In this document: piece by piece, positions 1-8,875 of the stretch | Numbering within the stretch: the stretch's first letter is position 1 | How the letters are laid out: every line of letters begins with the position of its first letter | Notes under the pieces: generated by a model | Seen by the model: the letters and a program-made list of their open reading frames with translations, nothing else | What the model was told of the DNA's origin: nothing | Database searches by the model: none | Made by a program: the position numbers and the translations under genes | Assembly (NCBI RefSeq): GCF_025136295.1 | Contig: NZ_CP062788.1 | Span: 2,398,501-2,462,500, forward strand | Source: Aestuariispira ectoiniformans | GTDB lineage: Bacteria > Pseudomonadota > Alphaproteobacteria > UBA8366 > Aestuariispiraceae | Length of the DNA: 64,000 nucleotides | Reading direction: 5' to 3'

Positions 1-2
1 AT

Positions 3-443
3 GAAGGCATGCCATTTGGAGAGCGGATGCAGGCCATTGTCCTGCCTTGCGGCACGCTGACACTTGTGGTGTTGGCGCATATGATGCGTATGACGCGTGC
101 GGCAATCCTGAATGTGATGTCCTCACCCTATGTGGAAACGGCGGAACTGAAGGGGCTTAGTCCCTTCAAGATCATTGTGCGGCATGCTTTCCCGAACGCG
201 ATTTCCCCGATCATCAATGTGGTGGTTCTGAACCTCGCCTATCTGGTGGTTGGTGTTGTGGTGGTTGAAGTGGTTTTTGTCTATCCCGGTCTGGGTCAGT
301 TGATGGTGGACCACGTGGCAAAGCGTGATATCCCCGTGGTTCAGGCCTGTGGCCTGATTTTCGCCGCGACTTATATCCTGCTCAACATGACGGCCGATAT
401 CCTGTCCATTATCTCGAACCCGCGTTTGCGGCATCCGAAGTGA
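3..443 (+). CDS. Peptide-type ABC transporter permease DppB-like (5' partial)
   Basis: C-terminal part of a BPD_transp_1 inner-membrane permease. The reading frame is open from the window edge, so the start lies upstream. Visible are the cytoplasmic EAA coupling loop (ETAELKGLSPFKIIVRHAFPN, about residues 45-65 of the fragment) and the typical DppB ending with a VVVEVVFVYPGLGQLM segment followed by a last membrane helix. Its TGA at 441-443 sits just ahead of the next permease, so the genes are translationally linked. With the next two genes it forms an importer of the dipeptide/oligopeptide/nickel class; its binding protein is outside the window. Substrate cannot be read from the sequence. 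Confidence 0.9.
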   Translation, partial: EGMPFGERMQAIVLPCGTLTLVVLAHMMRMTRAAILNVMSSPYVETAELKGLSPFKIIVRHAFPNAISPIINVVVLNLAYLVVGVVVVEVVFVYPGLGQLMVDHVAKRDIPVVQACGLIFAATYILLNMTADILSIISNPRLRHPK

Positions 444-451
444 GGTCATCC

Positions 452-1366
452 ATGAGTATTTCAAAAATGCCCTGGAGTGCGCGCATCGGATTGCTGGGCG
501 TGATCATTTTCCTGGGATCCGCGATCTTTGCCCCGTGGCTGGCGCCCTACGGCGAAGCGGACATTGTTGGCGAGGTTTGGGCACCGACGTCAGTTGGTCA
601 GCAATTTGGCTTGATTGTCGATTTGTTCGGTGACCTGTCGTTCAGTGCTTTTATCGATCAAAGCCATGGCCTCTGGGCAGGATCGAATGCCTTCTGGCTT
701 GGCACCGACCAGATCGGGCGCGACATGCTCACCCGTATGCTCTATGGCGCGCGGATGACGATTTTTGTGGCCGGGGCCGCAACGCTGCTGTCCTTCAGCA
801 TGGGCGTTTTCCTTGGCTTCCTGGCGGCAGTGCTTCGGGGCTGGGTGGACCAGACGTTGAGCCGTTTCAATGATCTGATGATGTCGATTCCGACGCTGAT
901 CTTTGCCTTGGTGGTCCTGTCGGTTCTGCCGGTCAATATGGTGACATTGATCCTGGTGATGGCGGTTCTGGATTCCACGCGCGTCTTCCGTATCTCACGG
1001 GCGGTAGCCGTTGATATCGCGGTTCTGGATTTTGTCGAGGCAGCCCGCCTTCGCGGGGAAAAACAGATATGGATCATCTTCCGGGAAATTCTGCCCAATG
1101 CCCTGTCGCCGCTCTTTGCGGAACTCGGCCTGCGCTTTGCCTTTGCTGTTCTTTTCCTGAGTTCGCTCAGCTTCCTGGGCCTAGGCATTCAGCCGCCGGC
1201 CGCGGACTGGGGCAGCATGGTGAAAGACAATAAAGACGGTATCGTGTTTGGTATCTCGGCTGCTCTCATCCCTGCAGGTGCGATTGCCGGTCTCGCGATC
1301 AGTGTCAACCTGGTGGTCGATTGGGTCCTGAACCGAACCTCCAGCCTGAAGGGAGGACGCGGATAA
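452..1366 (+). CDS. Peptide-type ABC transporter permease DppC-like
   Basis: Second inner-membrane permease of the importer, 304 aa. It has one N-terminal membrane helix, a long periplasmic loop with the family motif LGTDQIGRDMLTRMLYGAR, then about five helices and an EAA loop (VEAARLRGEKQIWIIFREIL). It ends with the DppC-type FLGLGIQPPAADWGSM segment. The ATG at 452 is preferred because GAGG lies six bases upstream; a GTG at 440 overlapping the previous stop is the alternative. The loop between the first helix and the LGTDQ motif is longer than usual. Pairs with the upstream DppB-like protein. Confidence 0.92.
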   Translation: MSISKMPWSARIGLLGVIIFLGSAIFAPWLAPYGEADIVGEVWAPTSVGQQFGLIVDLFGDLSFSAFIDQSHGLWAGSNAFWLGTDQIGRDMLTRMLYGARMTIFVAGAATLLSFSMGVFLGFLAAVLRGWVDQTLSRFNDLMMSIPTLIFALVVLSVLPVNMVTLILVMAVLDSTRVFRISRAVAVDIAVLDFVEAARLRGEKQIWIIFREILPNALSPLFAELGLRFAFAVLFLSSLSFLGLGIQPPAADWGSMVKDNKDGIVFGISAALIPAGAIAGLAISVNLVVDWVLNRTSSLKGGRG

Positions 1367-3009
1367 TGTCAAAAGGCCAAGACCTTCTCAAAGTCAAAGA
1401 CCTCAAGATCGAGGCGACTTCCTATCCGCCGGGCGAACCGCCACAGGACGTCGTGCTGGTGGAAAATGTTTCCTTTGAACTGACCAAGGGCCATGTCCTG
1501 GGGCTGATCGGGGAATCCGGTGCGGGCAAATCCACCATTGGCCTGGCGGGCATGGCCTATGGCCGTGGCGGTTGCCGGATCACTGGTGGTGAAGTTTGGC
1601 TGAACGGGGAAAATATCCTCGCTCTCAGTCACCGGGGTGTGCGGAAAATCCGCGGGCGGTCCGTGGCCTATGTTGCACAATCAGCAGCAGCGGCTTTCAA
1701 TCCGTCCCATCGTCTGATGGACCAGGTTGTCGAAGGGGCGCTGGAGCACAACCTTATGTCCCGCGCCGAGGCCTGTGAATTTGCGGTGGAACTGTTCCGG
1801 AAACTGGGGCTGCCCGACCCGGATAATTTCGGCAGGCGCTATCCGCATCAGGTCTCCGGCGGTCAGCTTCAGCGTGCCATGACGGCCATGGCCCTTTGCG
1901 CCAAACCGGACCTGATTGTCTTTGACGAACCGACAACTGCATTGGATGTCACGACACAGATCGATGTGCTAGCGGCGATCAAGGATGCAATCCGGGATAC
2001 GCATACGGCGGCGCTTTATATCACCCATGACCTGGCCGTGGTAGCGCAGGTGTCCGACGATATCCTGGTCTTGCGCAACGGCGGGATGGTTGAATACGGT
2101 ACGACGGAACAGATCATCAACAACCCGCAGGAACAATATACCCGGGAACTGGTGTCCGTTCGTTCCATCCATCACGACGAAGGCGGGGAACTGTCCGAAG
2201 ATCCTGTCTTGAAGATGGATCATATTACCGCTGCCTACGGCAATGGTATTACCGTCCTCGACGACGTTACGGCCCATCTTTATAAGGGGCAGACCCTGGC
2301 TGTGGTGGGTGAATCCGGGTCCGGTAAATCGACGCTGGCGCGCGTTATCACCGGCCTGTTGCCGCAGAAGGAAGGACAGATCATCTTCCAGGGTGAGGAA
2401 TTGCCCAAGGACCTCAAGAACCGCACCAAGGAACACTTGCGGCGCTTGCAGATGATTTATCAGATGGCGGATGTCGCCATGAACCCGCGTCAGACCGTGG
2501 GGCAGATCATCGGTCGCCCGATCGAGTTCTATTTCGGTATTCGCGGTGCGGAAAAGCGCAGGCGCGTCGCCGAATTGCTGGATCAGATCGAGATGTCCGA
2601 CGGCTTTGTCGACCGCTATCCGGCGGAACTGTCCGGTGGTCAGAAACAGCGTGTCTGCATCGCCCGTGCGCTTGCCGCCAAGCCGGATATGATCATCTGC
2701 GACGAGGTTACTTCCGCTCTTGATCCGCTGGTGGCCGACGGCATCCTGAAATTGTTGTTGAGCATCCAGAAGGAAACCCAGGTCTCCTACCTGTTCATCA
2801 CCCATGATATCGCGACCGTGCGTGCCATCGCGGATTCAATTGCCGTGATGTACAAAGGCCATCTGGTGCGTTTCGGTGAAAAGTCCAAGGTTCTCACGCC
2901 GCCATTCGACGACTATACAGACTTGCTGTTGTCGTCGGTTCCGGAAATGGAACTGGGCTGGTTGGAGCATGTGCTCAAACACAGAAAAATGGAATCGGCC
3001 GGTAACTGA
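1366..3009 (+). CDS. Double ATPase of peptide-type ABC importer (DppD-DppF fusion)
   Basis: A 547-aa protein with two complete ABC ATPase domains, equivalent to DppD and DppF in one chain. Domain 1 has Walker A GESGAGKST (about residue 49), signature VSGGQLQRA and Walker [13 protein letters not shown]. Domain 2 has Walker [10 protein letters not shown] (about 315), signature LSGGQKQRV and Walker B MIICDEVTSALD, where Val replaces the usual Pro of DEPTSALD. The ATG overlaps the TAA of the upstream permease by one base, with GGGAGGA at 1350-1356. Fused ATPases are known in this family. It powers the two permeases just upstream and is the last gene of the operon. Confidence 0.93.
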   Translation: MSKGQDLLKVKDLKIEATSYPPGEPPQDVVLVENVSFELTKGHVLGLIGESGAGKSTIGLAGMAYGRGGCRITGGEVWLNGENILALSHRGVRKIRGRSVAYVAQSAAAAFNPSHRLMDQVVEGALEHNLMSRAEACEFAVELFRKLGLPDPDNFGRRYPHQVSGGQLQRAMTAMALCAKPDLIVFDEPTTALDVTTQIDVLAAIKDAIRDTHTAALYITHDLAVVAQVSDDILVLRNGGMVEYGTTEQIINNPQEQYTRELVSVRSIHHDEGGELSEDPVLKMDHITAAYGNGITVLDDVTAHLYKGQTLAVVGESGSGKSTLARVITGLLPQKEGQIIFQGEELPKDLKNRTKEHLRRLQMIYQMADVAMNPRQTVGQIIGRPIEFYFGIRGAEKRRRVAELLDQIEMSDGFVDRYPAELSGGQKQRVCIARALAAKPDMIICDEVTSALDPLVADGILKLLLSIQKETQVSYLFITHDIATVRAIADSIAVMYKGHLVRFGEKSKVLTPPFDDYTDLLLSSVPEMELGWLEHVLKHRKMESAGN

Positions 3010-3024
3010 TACCGCCTCTAAAAC

Positions 3025-3057
3025 GAAAAAGGCTCACATCATGTGGGCCTTTTTTTG
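3025..3057 (+). terminator. Rho-independent terminator of first ABC operon
   Basis: GGCTCAC (3031-3037) pairs with GTGGGCC (3043-3049) around a five-base loop, followed by seven T at 3050-3056. It lies 16 bases after the ATPase stop codon and closes the operon. Confidence 0.9.
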
Positions 3058-3181
3058 TGTGTAGGCCTTTGGCGGGGCTTGGTCCTCCACAGAACGGGTT
3101 TGCGGCGCCCTGACGGATAGCGGGCGCATTAACATGGATTAAGGATGAGGGGGCTTTCTCTATGTTAGGGAGGTGGCGTTC

Positions 3182-3616
3182 ATGCCAGCCAGTCTTAACA
3201 GGGAGACGCGAGAGATGAAAAAGAAAGCCCAAACGCCGACATATGAGTTTGGCGATATTGCGGCATTTGCGCCAATGGCGGCCTTCAACGGCCCCATGTC
3301 ATCGGCGATGATCCGTTCCAGCCAACTTTTCGCCAAAAGCCTGCAGACAATGCCTGCGGAGGTCGCAGGATTTATCGGGCGGCGTGTGGAGGCCGATGCC
3401 AAGCTCTATTCCGATTGTGCCCACTGCGATGATTGGCAGGATTTGGTCACCGTTCAGCAGAAATGGCTGAAGCAGACCAGTGAGGACTATCTGAAAGAAA
3501 TGAACCAGATGATGGCGATCAGCCAGTCGCTGTTCAGTGATGCGGCGAAGGTGGCGACACAGGCGACCAAGGATATGGCGTCTGAGGCCGATGAGAAAGC
3601 CTCGCCAACAGAATGA
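3182..3616 (+). CDS. Phasin family protein (PHA granule-associated)
   Basis: A small, helix-rich, Met/Ala/Gln-rich protein of 144 aa without signal or membrane segments, resembling Phasin_2 proteins that coat polyhydroxyalkanoate granules. The middle (roughly residues 35-115) is amphipathic, with repeated AxxxQxxW/L spacing typical of phasins, and the C-terminus is charged. It lies just upstream of PHA synthase on the same strand, which strongly supports the call. GGGAGG at 3168-3173 is eight bases from the ATG at 3182; a second start at 3215 also has a GGGAG site. The short CAHC motif in the middle is unusual for a phasin and I cannot explain it. Confidence 0.78.
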   Translation: MPASLNRETREMKKKAQTPTYEFGDIAAFAPMAAFNGPMSSAMIRSSQLFAKSLQTMPAEVAGFIGRRVEADAKLYSDCAHCDDWQDLVTVQQKWLKQTSEDYLKEMNQMMAISQSLFSDAAKVATQATKDMASEADEKASPTE

Positions 3617-3730
3617 TCTTTTTCCCGCTTTGACTTAGGTTAATGTGCCGTAACAAAGTGCTGTTACAGTCCCGGTTCGAGGGATGTCCGGGTTGGCTGG
3701 AATCCGTGCTGAGCAGGAGAGCCGGTTATC

Positions 3731-5578
3731 ATGGCTGAAGCAGACCGACGGCAAGACAAGCAAGCGTCCTCCCATACAGATAGAGAACAGGTTGATCGCG
3801 CGGATCTGGAAGAGACCTATCGCAGATGGGCTGAACGTTACGGCCATTGGGAACCGGACTCCTATTCGTCGCGCGCGCTGTTTGAATTGACGGACCGGGC
3901 ATACCACGCCGGGATTGCCCGTTTTACCTTCGGTTTGTCTCCTCAGGCGTTGACCGCGGCCTATCTGGATTGGGCTGGTGGGCTGGCTTTCGCACCAGGT
4001 AAACAACTTCAGCTTTATGACAAGGCCTTCCGTAAATTCCTGCGTTTTGCAGGCTATTCGGGGCGTGTTGCCATGGGGGGCGGTTGTCCGGAATGCATTA
4101 CCCCGCTCGAACAGGACCATCGCTTCACCAATGATGAGTGGAAGAAGCCGCCGTTTAACCTGATGTCGCAGGCTTTTCTGCTGTCCCAGCAGTGGTGGCA
4201 CAACGCAACGACCGGCATTCCGGGTGTGACTCCGGCAAACGAACGCGCCGCTGAATTTGCGGCCCGCCAGATACTGGACATGATCGCGCCATCCAATTTC
4301 GTTGCGACCAATCCGGAGGTTCTGAACGCAACCATCCAGTCCGGCGGCATGAACCTTGTTCAGGGGTACCAGAATTTTCTGGAAGACTGGCAGAGGCAGG
4401 TATCAGGAAGTCCACCGGTCGGTGCGGAAAAATACCGTGTTGGGGAAACGGTGGCCGTGACGCCGGGCGAGGTGGTCTACGAGAATGACCTGATTGAACT
4501 TATCCAATACACCCCGGCAACACCGAAAGTCGACGCCAACCCGGTCCTGATCGTGCCGGCCTGGATCATGAAATATTACATTCTTGACCTGTCGCCGGAG
4601 AATTCTCTGGTGCGCTATCTGGTTGAAAAGGGGCATACGGTCTTCATGATTTCCTGGAAAAATCCGGGGTCAGAGGACCGTGATCTGGGCATGGACGACT
4701 ATGCCCGGATGGGGCCGCTGTCGGCACTGGATACCATCAGTGACATCATGCCTGACCGGAAGGTCCAGGCGGTGGGGTATTGCCTGGGAGGAACCCTGTT
4801 GGCGATTGTGGCGGCAGCCATGGCGCGGGACAAGGACGACAGGTTGGCGTCGCTGACTTTTCTTGCAACGCAGGTGGATTTTGAGGAGGCGGGCGAACTG
4901 TTATTATTTATCAGCACCAAGCAGCTTGCCTTCCTGAACGACATGATGTGGGAGCAGGGCTTTCTCGATACCCGTCAGATGGCCGGGGCATTTCAGATGC
5001 TGCGATCGAACGACCTGATCTGGTCGCGGCTGATCCATGAATATCTGATGGGGGAACGCCGCCCTATGAATGATCTCATGGCCTGGAACGCCGATTTGAC
5101 GCGCATGCCCTATCGTATGCATTCGGAATATCTGAGCGAGCTTTTCCTTCACAATGACCTTGTCGAAAACCGCTATCATGTGGATGGAAAGCCCATCACC
5201 CTGTCCGATATCAGCGTGCCCGTATTCCTGGTGGCGACGGAAAGAGACCATGTTGCCCCCTGGCGGTCCGTTCACAAATTCATTCTTCATGCCAATACGG
5301 AATGCACTTTCCTGCTGACCAGCGGCGGGCACAATGCCGGGATCGTGTCCGAACCGAACCATCCCAGGCGGCATTACAGGGTAGTGACCTGCCAGGGAGA
5401 CGACCGTTATGAAGAGCCGGAAACCCTGATGGACCGTCTGCCTACCGTGACGGGGTCCTGGTGGCCGGAATGGGAAAAATGGTTGTCGGAAAACGGCGGC
5501 GGTAAAGTCGCCCCGCCTGACATGAAGGGGCATGCATCAATCCGACCTGCCCCTGGGAAATACGTTCTCGAACAGTAG
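3731..5578 (+). CDS. phaC: Class I poly(3-hydroxyalkanoate) synthase PhaC
   Basis: Polymerises (R)-3-hydroxyacyl-CoA, mainly 3-hydroxybutyryl-CoA, into storage polyester at the granule surface. It is 615 aa, normal for class I. The N-terminal PhaC domain covers about residues 100-270. The alpha/beta-hydrolase core carries the lipase-like box GYCLGG with catalytic Cys near residue 351, Asp in ERDHVAPW and His in GGHNAGIV. A good AGGAGAG site precedes the ATG. The phasin gene lies directly upstream, while phaB is 8 kb away at 13336, so the PHA genes are dispersed. Confidence 0.96.
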   Translation: MAEADRRQDKQASSHTDREQVDRADLEETYRRWAERYGHWEPDSYSSRALFELTDRAYHAGIARFTFGLSPQALTAAYLDWAGGLAFAPGKQLQLYDKAFRKFLRFAGYSGRVAMGGGCPECITPLEQDHRFTNDEWKKPPFNLMSQAFLLSQQWWHNATTGIPGVTPANERAAEFAARQILDMIAPSNFVATNPEVLNATIQSGGMNLVQGYQNFLEDWQRQVSGSPPVGAEKYRVGETVAVTPGEVVYENDLIELIQYTPATPKVDANPVLIVPAWIMKYYILDLSPENSLVRYLVEKGHTVFMISWKNPGSEDRDLGMDDYARMGPLSALDTISDIMPDRKVQAVGYCLGGTLLAIVAAAMARDKDDRLASLTFLATQVDFEEAGELLLFISTKQLAFLNDMMWEQGFLDTRQMAGAFQMLRSNDLIWSRLIHEYLMGERRPMNDLMAWNADLTRMPYRMHSEYLSELFLHNDLVENRYHVDGKPITLSDISVPVFLVATERDHVAPWRSVHKFILHANTECTFLLTSGGHNAGIVSEPNHPRRHYRVVTCQGDDRYEEPETLMDRLPTVTGSWWPEWEKWLSENGGGKVAPPDMKGHASIRPAPGKYVLEQ

Positions 5579-5591
5579 GACGGGGGGCGCA

Positions 5592-5630
5592 TAAAAAGCC
5601 CCCCTGTGCGGAGGTTGCAGCAGGGGGGGA
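5592..5630 (-). terminator. Terminator of the tctCBA operon
   Basis: CCCCCCTG (5599-5606) pairs with CAGGGGGG (5621-5628). On the minus strand the stem is followed by TTTTT (complement of 5593-5597), placing it about 30 bases after the tctA stop. It has no T-run in the phaC direction, although it lies just past the phaC stop. Confidence 0.8.
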
Positions 5631-5658
5631 GAGGAAGAAGGGAACAATGCCGGTTTGA

Positions 5659-7170
5659 TCAGGCCTGGGAGGTTGCCTCCCGGGCCTTGCGCCGCCTGCC
5701 AAGGATGGCGGGTACGGCGACGATAACCACGGTCAGGCCATAGAAGGCGATACTGTCGACGGATTCGAACAGGATGCTCCAATCCCCCGCAGAAATCGAC
5801 AGCGCCCGGCGCAGGTTGTCTTCCAGAAGGGGGCCGAGAACAAATCCCAGGATCACCGGTGCAAGAGAGAACTCAAGCTTGCGCAGGACCCAACCCAATA
5901 TCCCGAGCAGGACCGTCATATAGAGGTCATGCGGATTGCCGACGACGGAATAGACCCCGATGAAGGCAAGCACGGCGATCATCGGCGTCAGGTATTTATG
6001 CGGGATCGTCAGCAAACGGGCAAAGAGGCCAACCATCGGCAGGTTGATAAACAGCAGTGCCAGGTTGCCTACATACATTGAGGCAATCAGCCCCCAGGCG
6101 ATCTCGGGCCGTTGCTCAAACATCAGCGGGCCCGGCGTTACGTTGAACATCAACAACGCGCCCAGAAGAATGGCCGTTGTGCCGGAACCGGGAATGCCCA
6201 GAGTCAGCATCGGAACCATTGCCCCACCGGCGGCAGCATTGTTGGCGGCTTCCGGCGCGGCAAGCCCACGCGGATCGCCTGTACCGAATTTGTCGGAATC
6301 CGGCAGAATGCGTTTTTCAGAGCCATAGGCCACGGCGGAGGCAACCGATGCGCCGGTACCCGGCAGGATACCGATGAAAAACCCGATGATCGACGACCGC
6401 AGAATGGTCCATTTGACGTCGAACAGGTCCTTCATCGAGACAAAGCTCTTGTCGATTGCCAGGGTCTTGAGGCGGCCGCTGACCTGCTGTTCCACCAGAT
6501 GGATCAACTCTGCCATGCCGAACAACCCGATCACGACCACAAGGAAGTCGATACCGGCAAGCAGGTCGGGAATCCCGAAGGTATAGCGCGCAACGCCGGT
6601 ATTGGCATCAATGCCGATGGATGACAGCATAAGCCCGATCAGCGCCGCCAGCAGCGTCTTGAAGGCATTCTTGCCGACGAGCGAGGCCAGGCATGCAAAG
6701 GCGAATACCATCAGCGCCACATAGTCGGAGGGCGAGAATGTAACGGCATAGGAGGCGAGCAGGGGGCCGAACAATGTCATCAGGACAACCGCGAATGTGC
6801 CACCGATAAAGGAGGCGACGGCGGAAAGCGACAGCGCACGTCCGGCTTCACCCCGTTTGGCCATCGGGTTGCCGTCCAATGTGGTCATGACTGCGCCTGC
6901 ATCGCCGGGCACGTTCAGAAGAATTGACGAAATACGTCCGCCATATTCTGCACCATAGTAAATCCCGGCCAGCAGGATCAGCGCCGATTCAGGCGGCAGA
7001 CCGAGGCTGTAGGCGATGGGCAGCAGGATTGCCACACCGTTGATGGGACCGATGCCCGGCAGGGCGCCGATCAAGGTTCCGGCAAAGCATCCGCCCAGAA
7101 CCAGGAAAAGGTTGAATGGCAGGAGGGTGACGGAAAAGCCCTGCAGTAATCCCTGTACGACGGCATCCAT
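5659..7170 (-). CDS. tctA: Tripartite tricarboxylate transporter large permease TctA
   Basis: Large membrane subunit (503 aa, about 12 helices) of a TTT-family secondary transporter that takes up citrate-like carboxylates with the binding protein TctC and small subunit TctB. Family motifs are present: GALPGIGPINGVAILLP near the N-terminus, the second half-repeat IGFFIGILPGTGASVASA, and PEAANNAAAGGAMVPMLTLG. The ATG ending at 7170 has GAGG nine bases upstream; a TTG nine codons earlier would be a poor start. It overlaps the tctB stop region, showing tight coupling. The transported carboxylate cannot be assigned from sequence. Confidence 0.95.
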   Translation of the reverse strand: MDAVVQGLLQGFSVTLLPFNLFLVLGGCFAGTLIGALPGIGPINGVAILLPIAYSLGLPPESALILLAGIYYGAEYGGRISSILLNVPGDAGAVMTTLDGNPMAKRGEAGRALSLSAVASFIGGTFAVVLMTLFGPLLASYAVTFSPSDYVALMVFAFACLASLVGKNAFKTLLAALIGLMLSSIGIDANTGVARYTFGIPDLLAGIDFLVVVIGLFGMAELIHLVEQQVSGRLKTLAIDKSFVSMKDLFDVKWTILRSSIIGFFIGILPGTGASVASAVAYGSEKRILPDSDKFGTGDPRGLAAPEAANNAAAGGAMVPMLTLGIPGSGTTAILLGALLMFNVTPGPLMFEQRPEIAWGLIASMYVGNLALLFINLPMVGLFARLLTIPHKYLTPMIAVLAFIGVYSVVGNPHDLYMTVLLGILGWVLRKLEFSLAPVILGFVLGPLLEDNLRRALSISAGDWSILFESVDSIAFYGLTVVIVAVPAILGRRRKAREATSQA

Positions 7171-7180
7171 AACTAAAACC

Positions 7181-7621
7181 TCACAAAATAAACTCAAGCA
7201 GACCGGCAGGCAGGTTCAGGTCCAGAAGGACCGTACAAACCAGGTAGCCGACAACGCCTGCAATTGCGCCAAACAGGACGGCCGCCTTCAGACTGGCCCG
7301 CAACATCAAGGACAGTGCCAGACAGAACAGCCAGGTTGACAAAATGAAGCCCAACGGCTGGTAGAGCCATGCATAGGCGGCGAGCATTCCTACAAGGGCG
7401 GCCAGTCGGCCAATTGTCTTGCCGCTTGCCTGCAGGGTGCGGACGTCGGGGCGAAGAAGAATGATGCCGCAACAGATGATTGTCAGGACGCCGACAAGGC
7501 GGGGCCAGGATTCAGGGCCAAGCGGGTCGTATTGAAACGGCGCTTTAATGACTGTGAATGCCATGACGGTGTAAATAGTTGCGACCACAAGCAGCATGCC
7601 GGCGAAAATCCGGTCAGCCAT
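7181..7621 (-). CDS. tctB: Tripartite tricarboxylate transporter small permease TctB
   Basis: 146 aa with four predicted membrane helices, the size and topology of TctB. One helix starts near residue 5 (IFAGMLLVVATIYTVMAF) and the others fall at about 40-55, 75-110 and 115-135. Family-typical sequence YDPLGPESWPRLVG follows helix 1. It lies between tctC and tctA and has the ribosome site GGGAGGAAG before its ATG. It is the poorly conserved small subunit of the carboxylate symporter; assignment rests on position as well as sequence. Confidence 0.92.
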   Translation of the reverse strand: MADRIFAGMLLVVATIYTVMAFTVIKAPFQYDPLGPESWPRLVGVLTIICCGIILLRPDVRTLQASGKTIGRLAALVGMLAAYAWLYQPLGFILSTWLFCLALSLMLRASLKAAVLFGAIAGVVGYLVCTVLLDLNLPAGLLEFIL

Positions 7622-7653
7622 GGCTTCCTCCCGTGGAAATCTGGTTATGGGTT

Positions 7654-7679
7654 ATGGGCGGATGCAAGGATCCGCCCAT
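7654..7679 (-). promoter_or_regulatory. Intercistronic hairpin between tctC and tctB
   Basis: Perfect 10-bp inverted repeat ATGGGCGGAT (7654-7663) / ATCCGCCCAT (7670-7679) with a six-base loop, 16 bases after the tctC stop. There is no T-run, so it is more likely a 3'-end stabiliser or partial attenuator that keeps the binding-protein mRNA in excess over the permease mRNA. Confidence 0.65.
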
Positions 7680-7695
7680 CATACCCTATTATTGA

Positions 7696-8673
7696 TTAGT
7701 TGATGAGACCGGCTTCGCGGGCGATTTCGCGCATATTCTGGACGCGGCCCTTGATCGAGTCGGACAGTTCTTTGCCAGCCATGTTCAGCGGCAGCAGGCC
7801 TTTTTCTTTCTGAACCTTGGCGAAGGCTTCGGTCTTGTAGGCCTCTTTGAAGGCTTTGACCCAGGCATCATAGGCTTCGTCGGAGACGTTTTTGCCCATG
7901 TAATAGCCACGCATGATCACCCATTCCGCGTTGTAGCCGAGTTCCTTGGTCGTCGGAATGTCAGCGAAGGGGGCGGGAAGGCGTTCCGGGGACATAACAG
8001 CCAGAATGCGCATGGTGCCTGCACCAATGTGGGATGCCATTTCTGCAACGTCGCCGGTGTAGACATCAATGCTGCCACCCAGCAGGGCGGCAATAGCCTC
8101 GCCGCCGCCATCAAAGGCGACATAGCGCATGGCCTTCGGATCCAGGCCTTTGGATTTCAAAACCAGAGCGGCTTTCATCCAGTCCTGGGAGCCGACGGAA
8201 CCACCAGCGCCAAAGATGACGGAGCCGGTATCGCTTTCAGCGGCCTTCATCACATCATCCAGGGATTTGTATTTGCTGTCGGCTTTTACGACGATTGCGC
8301 CGTAGTCCGCACCGGCGGTGGCCAGCCAGCGAACGTCATTTTCCGTCCACTGGCCATATTTGCCGGTGGCGATGTTCAACAGGGAACCGGAAGAGAAAGC
8401 AACGATAGCGTTTTCATCATCCGTGCGGGTGGTGTTGAACAGGTTGATTGCAACAGCACCGATGCCGCCGGGCATGAAGCTGACCTGTACCGGTTTCGAC
8501 ATTTCTTCTTTCAGGCCCGCCTGTGCAACGCGGCAGGTCAGGTCAAAACCGCCGCCGGGTTTGGCGGGGGCGATGCATTCCGGTTTTTCAATGTCCGCTG
8601 CGAAGGCGGCGGTTGTCAGAAAAATGGCAAGCGTAGCGGTAGCGATAGACCCAACGGTCCGTGAGATTTTCAT
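7696..8673 (-). CDS. tctC: Tripartite tricarboxylate transporter substrate-binding protein TctC
   Basis: Periplasmic binding protein of the TTT system, 325 aa. A Sec signal peptide (MKISRTVGSIATATLAIF..., cleavage near AFA-AD, residue 25) leads into the Bug/TctC fold. Typical elements are CIAPAKPGGGFDLTCR near the start of the mature protein (the loop that wraps the carboxylate) and FGAGGSVGSQDWM further on. The ATG has GGGAGGATATA in front. It is first in the tctCBA operon and divergent from the TctDE-like regulators. Confidence 0.95.
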   Translation of the reverse strand: MKISRTVGSIATATLAIFLTTAAFAADIEKPECIAPAKPGGGFDLTCRVAQAGLKEEMSKPVQVSFMPGGIGAVAINLFNTTRTDDENAIVAFSSGSLLNIATGKYGQWTENDVRWLATAGADYGAIVVKADSKYKSLDDVMKAAESDTGSVIFGAGGSVGSQDWMKAALVLKSKGLDPKAMRYVAFDGGGEAIAALLGGSIDVYTGDVAEMASHIGAGTMRILAVMSPERLPAPFADIPTTKELGYNAEWVIMRGYYMGKNVSDEAYDAWVKAFKEAYKTEAFAKVQKEKGLLPLNMAGKELSDSIKGRVQNMREIAREAGLIN

Positions 8674-8774
8674 TATATCCTCCCATAATCAGGCTCAAGC
8701 TGACGTTCATGCTCGCCGGTCTCTGTTTTTGGATTTATTGCCGACGAAACACCTCAGCCTGTTATTAAGCAAGC

Positions 8775-8818
8775 GAACTGACCAGAGATTGACCCGAAGC
8801 TGACCTGATGCTGACTCG
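8775..8818. promoter_or_regulatory. Four tandem 11-bp repeats: probable TctD operator
   Basis: Four head-to-tail 11-mers, GAACTGACCAG, AGATTGACCCG, AAGCTGACCTG and ATGCTGACTCG, with consensus RNNYTGACYNG. The TGAC cores start at 8779, 8790, 8801 and 8812, exactly one helical turn apart. OmpR/PhoB-family regulators bind such direct repeats. The array lies about 100 bp upstream of tctC and about 58 bp upstream of the response-regulator gene, so it could activate tctCBA and control its own regulator. Confidence 0.7.
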
Positions 8819-8875
8819 GGTGTCGTTACGCCGTTTTTTCTTAAAGAGGCCGGGGCAAAGGAGTATGAAGAGGCT

